Origin: Mytilinidion resinicola
Lineage: Eukaryota; Ascomycota; Dothideomycetes; Mytilinidiales; Mytilinidiaceae
Reading direction: 5' to 3'
DNA length: 64,000 bases
NCBI RefSeq assembly: GCF_010093595.1
Contig: NW_022985451.1
Span: 199,710 to 263,709, forward strand
The position numbers and the translations under genes were made by a program. Below are positions 32,334 through 41,376 of the stretch, piece by piece. Below the pieces are notes generated by a model. It was not told the origin of the DNA and searched no databases. It worked only from the letters and a program-made list of their open reading frames with translations. Each line of letters opens with the position of its first letter. Position 1 is the stretch's first letter.

Positions 32334-33745
32334 ATGGCTTTCCAGCACTCCCGTCGCCATGTTGATTGCGATCCATCGTTCGAGTCATGCACTCCCGCGG
32401 CGAGCCCGGCCTTGCCAGCAACAACTGGTCCGCCTGTCGTTCAGAAAGACGCTTTCATAGTAAGCTCTCCATCGTCCTATACTTCACAAATTCTAATAGG
32501 ATAGGCACTCATGTGGACCTTCTTCGCCCTCGCAACAATCGGCCTCGCATTCCGCTTCTACACCCGCATCAAATGCTTCTGCCGCCTCCTCGCCGACGAC
32601 TACCTCGCCGGCTTCGCCTGGTTCCTCCTCCTCGTCAGCGCTTGCATCTGGGACATGACCATCGACGGCATGTACGAAGTGACGCGCGTGAGCGCGGGGC
32701 TGCAACAGCCCTCAGCCAATTTCCAGCACAACGCGCATCGGTTCCTGGTTGGGTCGAATGTTGCGCTGGTTATGTTCTACGTCGGGCTCTGGACGATCAA
32801 GCTCAGCTTTCTAGTGTTCTTCTACCGCCTCGGGAACCAAATCAGGCGGTATCAGATCATGTGGTGGATAGTTACGGCGTTTACGATTGCGTCGGGACTA
32901 GCGTGTGTGGGGTCGATTCAGTATCACTGTCTTTCGGATCCGTTTGAGAAGGTTTATATGAATTGCTCGAAGGATAGCGCGATTCGGTTTCAGGAAGTTA
33001 CGCTTAAGGTTAATTGCGCGTTGGATGTCTTTACGGACGTTTTGAGTAAGTTGGTATGATTCTAATAGGACGAAAGTTTTGCTGATTTGGCTGCAGTCAT
33101 GTCTCTGCCCATCTCCCTACTCTGGAGCGTCCGCGTCAGCTTTGGCCGAAAGGTCGTCCTCGCCGGCCTCTTCTCCCTCGTCCTCATCACCATGGTAATC
33201 GCAATAGTGCGAGTCACGGTCGTCAGCAAAGGCTACGTGGTTGGTCATCGGCAAGCCGAGATATCTTGGCTGTACTTCTGGAGCTTTACTGAGTTTGCTG
33301 TCGGTACGTCTACAACCCACAATCTCCTCTTACTCAACTGCCTATCTCCCACTGACATCCCCCAGCTATTCTCGTAGCCTGCCTCGCCTCCTTCCGCGCC
33401 CTCTTCGCCCAGAAAGAACGCCAATCAGAAGCTGAAGTCGCCCGCAAGCGCGAGCTTGCTCAGCGCGACTCCCCCTCCGGCGGGAGCTCCAGGGCGCTGT
33501 GGGCGCGCGCAAAGTTCTTCCAGCAGTCGCTTTTTGAGACTGAGAAGACGGTTGATCAGGAGACTAAGCGCGGTGGTTCTGACGACTTTGTGCCGCTGAG
33601 CGACATCAGCGGCTCAGAACGTGGTGAGTCGAGGGCGACGGGAGATGCGCACTCGATCCAGGGTGTGTCGAAGTTGGAGAGCCAGGATGGGTATATTGGG
33701 TATCCTACCGCGCACGTGGTACAGCCGTGGCGGGGGTCGTTGTGA
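32334..33745 (+). CDS. Fungal rhodopsin-like 7-TM integral membrane protein (SAT4/PTH11-like)
   Basis: Four exons (32334-32459, 32505-33045, 33097-33303, 33366-33745) with introns of 45, 51 and 62 nt give 417 aa. A 42-residue hydrophilic N-terminus is followed by seven predicted membrane segments: WTFFALATIGLAFRFYTRI, YLAGFAWFLLLVSACIW, NVALVMFYVGLWTIKLSFLV, IMWWIVTAFTIASGLACVG, then MSLPISLLWSVRVSFG, VVLAGLFSLVLITMVIAIV and FWSFTEFAVAILVACLASFR. RFYTRIK, ADDYL and the IKLSFLVFFYRL helix are hallmarks of the fungal rhodopsin domain (PF20684). The C-tail is hydrophilic with many Ser and acidic residues. Relatives include Pth11-type receptors, but this one has no CFEM domain, so ligand and role are open. 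Plasma membrane is likely. Confidence 0.9.
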
Positions 33746-35447
33746 ACAGGTCCGAAGCTGGCCAGGCTCCTTGAAAGCGGACTCGAAGTGCTGGCGTCTC
33801 GGTCCGCAAGGTGCAGATAGCCCCCATTGACAAGGAGGGGAAGCTGGTCGACGTATCCGCCACAGAGAAGGGATGGGACCCACAATGTCCAAGCTCTTGT
33901 GGTACTCTTTTAGGAGGCATTTGTTTATTTTAGGCCAAAGATGAACCTGCAAAAATCTTTTACACCACAGTGCTTCTATTCCTTGTCCTTGTAGCTGGAT
34001 ACGCAGTGATCTGCTGACTTGTCAGCACGGGGGCTGTAGATCAATGCGATTGGCAATATGTTTCGGGGGCCGAGTTCTGTGAGAGCGGTATGGGGGTCTT
34101 GTGTTACAGGGCTGAGTTTATGAATGAACCCCGCTGACGGGGACACAGGGGGCGAGGATCACATGTAGAGCTTCACGGCTCCTATCAAGGTCATACCCAC
34201 CGCTCATAGTGCCACACAAAAGCGCCAGTAATATTCAGCCTAATCTGAGAGTTAGACACCGATGCAGTGATGCGGCAGTGCGCGCTCTACAGCTATCTTT
34301 GCATGTTGCCAAGGTTTACGGCCGCAGTTCACGGATATAGTCCTCGGTCTCGGAGCTCCTTGAGGCTTATCGTTACTTCTAACCGCATGCCATAACAACT
34401 GAGGAGCTTGTTCTTAATCCTGCAGTTCTTTATCACGGTCCCTTCGATGTTTACATCTCTCCTCCCTCCTCAAAATGATCCTCAGCTCTCCCAACCTGGC
34501 ACGTGAAGTCCAGCGACAGTCTCTCGCCATTGAATTTGGACCTCTCATATTGGCGGGTATATGGTTGGCGGCGAGTAGATTCTACGACTTGAACTCAAGA
34601 GTCGTTGATGGTGAGTGCGCCTTGAAATTGGGGACGTGCATCTTCGCTGACGGTGGTAGGCATAGTTATCTTACTTCTTGTACGGACGCCGTTAAAGAAA
34701 TGTAATCTGTGCAGTAATAACGGATATGTAGGCAATATCATGGTTCCAAAGAAGGAATAGATCGATTATTCTGTTGGGGGGAGGGATGGGTCGTCCAATC
34801 CGTGATATTTCGGCGCTGAAGAAGGCATGGCAAATTCAGACCTGAGGAGATGGAAAAACATGAGTAATGAAGCCTGAAAGCTTTCCTGAACAGTAACAGC
34901 GCGTGCCCAAGATGCTCCTGGTCCCATGATTGTGGTTGGCTTCGGCAGAACACGTGACGTTCTCGAAAGACCGGGGCATCTGGGGAATGCATCTCGCCCT
35001 ACGCGGGTCCCTCCAGAATCCGAATCCGAATCCGCCCCCAAGACGCGGGATTAGCCATCTCACGCGACTGGGTGAATGGGCTAGTACCACCGGGAAGGAA
35101 CGCCGAGGGACCGCTTCCCCATTGGTGCGTTGGTAGGTAGTCCAGACCACATCGCCGCCGCCGCACAGCAGCGGCATCAAAAACTGTGCTGTGGTGCTAC
35201 GACACTATATCCAGTCCTTGTTCTCCGCGGCACGTTCGGTCCCCGTTTGCGACAGATGTATTAACGGCTGCAAGGGCGTGGTAGGGTAAGAGGAGCCGAC
35301 CTGCTGGGACTCCCGTTTGCCAACTGCACAGCCTGCGCTGTGCCATCAACTGTAAACAAAGCTCAAGGTCAAGCTCGAGCTCCTACACACTCCCTTTCTT
35401 TCCTTGCTCACCATCGCTTTGGCGGGCATCGCCATCAGCACGTCGCC
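33746..35447. other. Intergenic 1.7 kb, no convincing gene
   Basis: Lies between the rhodopsin-like gene and the second P450, both rightward. A 76-codon frame at 34475-34705 begins with a hydrophobic stretch (FGPLILAGIWLAASRFY) resembling a membrane helix, but it stops soon after and could not be extended by splicing. The right end is GC-rich promoter-like sequence. Confidence 0.4.
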
Positions 35448-37187
35448 ATGATTGCAGCTCTCCTTTTCTCGCTTGCTGCTCTTCCGCTCACTCTGGCCCT
35501 CTGGTCGGCCATATCACTCAGGTCCAACCTCAAGAAGGCGCAGGCAATCGGCTTTCCTGTGCTCATTCGCTACGTCACGCCTACGAACCCCCTATGGATG
35601 GTCTGGGGCAGCAAGTTGGTCCGCCTCGCCCGCCGTTTGGGCATTGCCACCGACAGCTTCGACCGATACTACCTGTTCGGCTGGGAGGGAAATGAGAGGT
35701 ACAGAGTGCACGCCGAGCTCGGCGACGCCTTCACGCTCGTGACGCCTGGAGGCAATTGGATCTACATCGCAGACCCCGACGCAATATGGGATACGCTGAA
35801 GCGGCCTCACGAGTTCGGGCGGAACCTTGAGCAGCTTGCTGTCTTGAACGTCTATGGCAAGAACCTGTCTACTACTGAAGGCCAAGAATGGCAGAAGCAC
35901 CGCAAGATTACCGCTGCGACCTTCACTGAGAAGAATAACGAGCTTGTCTGGCAGTCCTCTCTCTCGCAAGCCCAAGGCATGCTAGACTATTGGGTCCATC
36001 GCGCTCCTGAGCCTGTTCGATCGGTGGCCGACGATTGCAGGACCTTCACTCTCAACGTTCTGGCCGCCGCACTATTCTCGAAACCGTATCCTTTCGAAGG
36101 CAGAAACGAGCCAACAGACACCACCGACGAGTCCTACCAGTACCGAGACTCGCTCTCGAAGATTCTGCAGAACATCATTCTCATCGTGATCTTCGGCGGC
36201 GAGAAGCTCAGGACCTCGAAATGGATGCCCATCTCCTGGCAGCAAGCGGGTGCGGCCGTTGCCAACTTCCGCTCATACGTGTTGGGTTTGATCGATGAGG
36301 AGAAGGTAAACGTGGAAAACGGTGTGCAGAACCGCAAAGACTTAGTAGCTGCTCTCGTGCGTGCATCACTCGCGCAGAAGAAGGAAGGCAGGGACATGAC
36401 CGTCACCGAAGAAGAGATCATCAGCAATACCTTCGTCTACGGCTTCGCAGGGAATGACACCACGGCCATCACGCTCGCACACACCATTGTCAACCTTGCA
36501 GCGCACCCTGAGACGCAGGATTGGATCGCCGAGGAGACTCAGCGCTACCTCCCCACCGACGACTTCACGGAGTGGACCTACCCAACCTGGGCGAAGCTGA
36601 AGCGATGCCAGGCTGTTGTTGTGAGTAGAAAATTCCTACCTTTCCACCTTACACTTTACTTACCGCCTGCCCAGATGGAATCACTCCGCTTGTGCCACCC
36701 GCTCGGCTCGTCCTCGAAACTCACCAAAGAGGCGTCCTCGCTCAACCTCGGAGGCAAGACCTACACTATCCCAACTAACACCCACGTCCAACTCAACTTC
36801 TGCGCCCTCCACACTAATACACACTCCTGGGGTGCCACAGCCCTGGAATGGGACCCCACCCGCTTCATCTACCACGACGAAGGCGAGGCTACTGCCGGTA
36901 TCGAAGCCGAGCAACTGCGTCCCACGGTCGAGAAGAGGTACCTGCCATGGTCGTACGGCGAGCGCGTCTGCCCCGGGAAGAAGTTCTCACAAGTCGAGCT
37001 CGCGGCTACGCTGGCTATCTTATTCCGAAAGCATAGCGTCGACCCGGTGCCGGAGAAGGGCGAGACGCTGGTGGAAGCAAGGAAACGGGCGCAGAAGGTG
37101 AGTTTGGATATCCAGATGACGCTGCTGAACGAGATGTATCAGCCGCAGAGTTTGGGGCTGAAGTGGACGGAGAGGACGGCGGCTTAG
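35448..37187 (+). CDS. Cytochrome P450 monooxygenase
   Basis: The start is ATG 35448 (context CGCCATGATT); the frame is open further upstream without an ATG. One 54-nt intron (36621-36674, GTGAGT...CCCAG) gives 561 aa. The N-terminus is a membrane anchor (MIAALLFSLAALPLTLALW). The C-helix has WQKHRKITAATF. The I-helix carries the full oxygen-activation motif AGNDTT. The K-helix ExxR is ESLR, directly after the intron, and the heme loop WSYGERVCPGKKF is intact with Cys near 490. It therefore looks catalytically complete, unlike the atypical I-helix of the P450 at 26568. The intron contains no stop and keeps the frame, so its retention would add 18 residues before the K-helix. Substrate unknown. 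Confidence 0.92.
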   Translation: MIAALLFSLAALPLTLALWSAISLRSNLKKAQAIGFPVLIRYVTPTNPLWMVWGSKLVRLARRLGIATDSFDRYYLFGWEGNERYRVHAELGDAFTLVTPGGNWIYIADPDAIWDTLKRPHEFGRNLEQLAVLNVYGKNLSTTEGQEWQKHRKITAATFTEKNNELVWQSSLSQAQGMLDYWVHRAPEPVRSVADDCRTFTLNVLAAALFSKPYPFEGRNEPTDTTDESYQYRDSLSKILQNIILIVIFGGEKLRTSKWMPISWQQAGAAVANFRSYVLGLIDEEKVNVENGVQNRKDLVAALVRASLAQKKEGRDMTVTEEEIISNTFVYGFAGNDTTAITLAHTIVNLAAHPETQDWIAEETQRYLPTDDFTEWTYPTWAKLKRCQAVVVSRKFLPFHLTLYLPPAQMESLRLCHPLGSSSKLTKEASSLNLGGKTYTIPTNTHVQLNFCALHTNTHSWGATALEWDPTRFIYHDEGEATAGIEAEQLRPTVEKRYLPWSYGERVCPGKKFSQVELAATLAILFRKHSVDPVPEKGETLVEARKRAQKVSLDIQMTLLNEMYQPQSLGLKWTERTAA

Positions 37188-37799
37188 CGGCTGCATAGCG
37201 TAGCTCAGAGAGCAGACTTCAGATGAGGTTGCGCGATGAGGTTGGTTCACCGAGATCACTGGCTCTGGACCGGACGTGGTGGACTCGGCATAAGTAGATG
37301 TATCCGTTGGCTTGGAGTATGTTGCTCGAAGCTACTGGGTACGATTAATGCAAATCATGGCGACAATGAAAAGCTTCTGCGGCGAATTAAAGGAAAACAC
37401 TAGTAGCATTCTAAAACAATATCGAAGCACTCACTATAGGATAGCACGGAGAGGAGGCACTCGACAGGCATCCGCGCAATCAGACTCAACCTCGTCGTCC
37501 TCCATTCGCTGTCAGCTCTCCAACGTGGGTCTGGACTCTACGAGAAACGTTTCCGGAGCTGACAAGCACTAATTTGATCCTGCTCGACGTTTAGGAATCT
37601 TGGAAGGGCTGATGGTAAGAGGAAAGGAGGGCTAGACAGGGTACAAGGGTACTGAGGGATATCTAGAAGCCACTTGCTGAAATATTCTTTCTAAAAGCCG
37701 ATAAGGTGACCATAGAGCCTCGTTCGCAAGACGACGAAGTACTCTAGACCCCTGTGACAGTAGAGGCTCTTATGTTACTACGTAGCTAAATTGAACAGG
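37188..37799. other. Intergenic, nothing recognised
   Basis: Region between the second P450 and the Fot1-like relic. No coding signal. It may include the eroded left part of the transposon, but no terminal repeat could be identified. Confidence 0.4.
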
Positions 37800-37834
37800 A
37801 TGCTTATATACTTGATAAAATGAGCAGACAGCGC

Positions 37835-38190
37835 CTACAGAAACTGGCTAACGCTGCCTAAATAACCTTTGCGAACGTGCTCTCCTTTATGATGAAAATC
37901 GACTCTTATTCTAATAGAATAACGAAAGCAAACGTCGCAAGTCAACCAAGTCAACGTTAGTAGGGAAGGCGAAAGTGATGAGCTATAAGGATATTGTTGA
38001 GACACAAGCCAAACCTACTGTGAAGGATGCTGCGAAGAAAGCTGCTAAAGGAAGGCGTGGTCGGAAGCGCAAAACCTCTGCGTCAGCGGAAACAAAGGCT
38101 AAGAAGGCACGGAGAAGCGAAGCAGAGGTTGCGGCGGATGAAAGTGCCGCATCAGGGATGGAGAGTCACTGCTCTGTTCTCCAATTTTGA
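37835..38190 (+). pseudogene. Relic of a Fot1/pogo-like DNA transposase, C-terminal end
   Basis: In the best frames the stretch reads QKLANAA, then ERALLYDENRLLF, then NNESKRRKSTKSTLVGKAKV, MSYKDIVETQAK and the basic end KGRRGRKRK. That is the usual C-terminal part of fungal Fot1/pogo (Tc1-mariner superfamily) transposases after the DDE domain. It is broken: a TAA follows NAA near 37860, and TAA TAG stand side by side near 37915 where family members have Gln-type codons. These changes are what C-to-T mutation of CAA and CAG gives, as in repeat-induced point mutation. The DDE domain itself is not recognisable upstream, and no terminal inverted repeats were found, so it is a truncated fossil. 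Confidence 0.65.
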
Positions 38191-38535
38191 CATAGATCGG
38201 TTTTAGAGGTGGGAATATTCTAAAGACCTTTTGCTGGCACTGAGAATGATGATTACCGCGGTGATGATAGTGGCGATTATGACATTGATTACGTTAGTGA
38301 GATTCAGTTATCCCTTCATTGCGAGTTCTGGATTGCAGACCGTTGTAGATAGAATAACACTTTCCAAATTTTATGCTCAGCCACAATGCGAAGACACTTA
38401 ACTTACCCTCTGACTAACCCTATTACATAATCTTGACAGCTCAGCCTCATTTGCATCTTGCTGCCTACAATAGCATTGTACCCAGATATTTCAGAATATT
38501 CAATCCAAGGCTTCCTCCTTTATCATTTGCTTAAG
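38191..38535. other. Short intergenic region before the HET gene
   Basis: About 345 nt, AT-rich, probably the right flank of the transposon relic and the promoter of the HET gene. Nothing else seen. Confidence 0.4.
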
Positions 38536-40712
38536 ATGGTTTCCGACACGTCTAACAGGTTATGCGGCCCATGTAATTGTATCCTCGAAAATATTCGCGA
38601 GGTGAATTGGCACACAAACCTCGTACATCATCATTCACTCAGGACGTTAGAAGAATCAGCTAACGCCGCTTGCGGCGTTTGCACTGTTCTTCTAGAGCAT
38701 TTACAGAGCAGTAGTTTTCAGCAAGTGTCTGATATGTGGGACAAGCTGTTTCCAATCAAATGCGAATCCGATACGTCCTCAGCGAGCTGGCAAAGCTCGT
38801 TTGAACTGACGTTGACGTCCGATGGCGTGAAGAATCTAGGCCTAAAATTTACATTTGAGGTCATTGAGGAATCTGTGGGTTAGTATACTCTGTCGCTTCG
38901 ATTTTCATGCAATTTTCGGGCTAACATTTGCGAAAAGGTAACCAAAGCGGGTACACCCCTTCATCAACAACAGATTCTCCTCAGAGTTGGGAACTGATAG
39001 GCCAGTGGTTGAAGCAATGCACTGAAAATCACGACCGATGCAATGCCCCCATTCCAGAACTTTGGGCTCCCACACGTCTGCTCGATATCGGTACCCCCGG
39101 GGATAAGTATGTACGATTGGTAGAGCGGGACGAAAGCCTTTTCTTGAAACAGCCTTACGCGACGCTCTCTCACTGCTGGGGTACTACTCAGCTGACTTGC
39201 ACGACCTCTTGTAACATCAAAAGACATCGCCACGGTATTAGCTGGACAGAGCTCCCCAAATCTTTCAAGGATGCAATCAGGATTGCTCGGTCACTCAGCC
39301 TCCGCTACCTGTGGATAGACTCCTTGTGCATAGTGCAGGATTCGATTGACGACTGGCTTCACGAGGCTGACATAATGAGCAAAGTCTATCGATACGGCTT
39401 TATCAACATAGCTGCTACGGGAGCTGTACAAAGCAGTGAAGGCTGTTTCTGGAAGAGGGATCCACGGGTTGTCCAGCCAACTGAGTTCTCTATCCAATGG
39501 AACAATTGCGAGAAACTTGAAAGCAGGAGGTATCATGTCGTACCTGATCCACATTTATGGGCTCGGAAGTTGGTCGATGAGCCACTGAACCAGCGCGGCT
39601 GGGTATTGCAAGAGCGGATTCTCTCACGTCGCGTCTTACATTTTGGCCATGAACAGCTATTCTGGGAGTGCCGAGAGTTCGTGGCGTGTGAGACTTACCA
39701 TCGTGGTCTACCTTTCAGTCTACGGGGAAACACACTTATCGACATCAAGACCTTGGATCTTGGCGACGAGCCCCAGGACGATCGTTGGCCAGCCAAGTAC
39801 GTTTCCAAAAGTGTTAATGCACGTGGAACATTGCTAGGGCACGTCTGGAGCACCGTCACGGAATTATTTCGACCTATTACACTTCAGGAAGTTACGCTGA
39901 ATTCGACGATGAAAAGTGCCTCGGTATATCGAGACTGGGATGCAGTCGTTGAGCTGTACTCACTAGGGGCCTTATCATTCCCACACGACAAACTTGTGGC
40001 CCTTTCAGGCATCGCAAGCGCTATGTCTATGGTCGAAAAAAATGCCCCTGGCGACGGCTATCTTGCGGGCCTTTGGCAGTCATCTCTACCCTCCCATCTT
40101 CTTTGGACAACGGAGAAAACCGAAAAAAGGCGACAGACTCTGATTCCAAGTAGATACGAACAATACATCGCACCATCGTGGTCTTGGGCCTCTATCCGAG
40201 GCAAGATTTCGCTCACATGGTGTCAGCACAACTATGATCCGAAGGACTACCTAGCGGCACTGGAAGGCGCAGAGGTGACTTGGTCTGACCCAAGGGCAAG
40301 ATTTGGCCAAGTAAAGTCAGGATTCTTGAGACTCTCAGCCCCCCTTGCGTCTGTTCTTTGGGAAGCTGAAGACAGTCCCTCGTTAGCCAACCCCATGGCT
40401 GCGAAGATAACACACATCTTTCCTAGAAACTTTGATCGCCACATGTCTGTATCAATTCCACCAGACACCTCCACTAAAGCCGAGATCCTTTTTGACACAG
40501 TATCGGACGATGTGTCGGACGAGCTCACTCTCTTGCCCGTTATCGGGATCATGAGGAGAACGGCTCATGAAAACGAAACCATGTTTGGACTGGTCCTTCA
40601 ACAGCAAGCTAAACCAGAATGCTATTCACGCCTTGGAGTCTTCTACACTACAAGGCTACGAGCAAGCAAGATTCTCAGAAATATGCCACGGCAATCCGTT
40701 ACGATAATCTGA
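38536..40712 (+). CDS. HET-domain (heterokaryon incompatibility) protein
   Basis: Two exons (38536-38878 and 38938-40712) with a 59-nt intron give 705 aa. The start is ATG 38536 (AAGATGGTT). The N-terminal part has Cys pairs (RLCGPCNCI, AACGVCTVLLEHL) as in many HET proteins. The HET domain begins near residue 180: YATLSHCWG, then SWTELPKSFKDAI, then YLWIDSLCIVQD and the DIMSKVYRYGFINIAATGA block. LNQRGWVLQERILSRR closes the conserved part. The C-terminal 300 residues are variable. HET proteins trigger cell death after fusion of genetically different hyphae, and relatives work in other immune-like responses. No NACHT or WD repeats are attached. It lies directly beside a transposon relic, a common setting for this family. 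Confidence 0.93.
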
Positions 40713-41376
40713 TTTCATGTATATTAGAGCTCGATCAATGCGAAATCAACGAGTGAATTTGAGCTCCTTCTTCCAAATGGGGGGGTTCCAGACCGAAATT
40801 TAAAAGGGTAGGTCGCCGTTGATGGTACTATTCGATAGAAGGCCATCGGGAGTTTTTATGCAGCGGAAATAGCATTTTCGAATTCCTGGCTCACGTGACA
40901 TTTTAAGGTGCGTGCGCGCAAAAACAAATTATCTTAGCAGTATAGCTTAGGTTTGAATTTAGAAAGTGTTAAAGCGGAAGCCGATTTAACTAGCGACTGT
41001 AAGCAATAAACATGTTAGACAATGAGAGTTTCAAGTTTATGAAAGCTGCTGGTACTAAAAAGCCAGAATGGCATAGAAGTACTTCCAACGCGATGAAGGT
41101 AGGGCACTCAAAAATGCAGCATTCACGACACAGAAGACCAAAAAAAAAGATAGGATGGAGCCCCAATATTCCAGAACATCGACTACAAAAGAGACTCGAG
41201 AGAGCAGACTCGGCGGTGGTATCAATCTAACTAAAATCGCAGATTCTCCAAAGATAGATCCAGAACATCATCAACAACACCCCCGCTAAACACCTGCCCA
41301 AAACGATCCCCCAACCTCCAACCACCACTCACCCAGGCATTTAACGCATCAACACATCACTGCATAACCTTCCTCC
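40713..41376. other. Intergenic between convergent genes
   Basis: About 660 nt between the HET gene and the leftward methyltransferase gene. The sequence is AT-rich with an A-rich stretch near 41150. A 72-codon basic frame at 41012-41230 has no motif and is not called. Confidence 0.45.

Noticed and set aside
34475..34705. 76-codon ORF with a hydrophobic helix
   Set aside because: Looks like a single membrane helix, but it cannot be extended by plausible splicing and matches no family.
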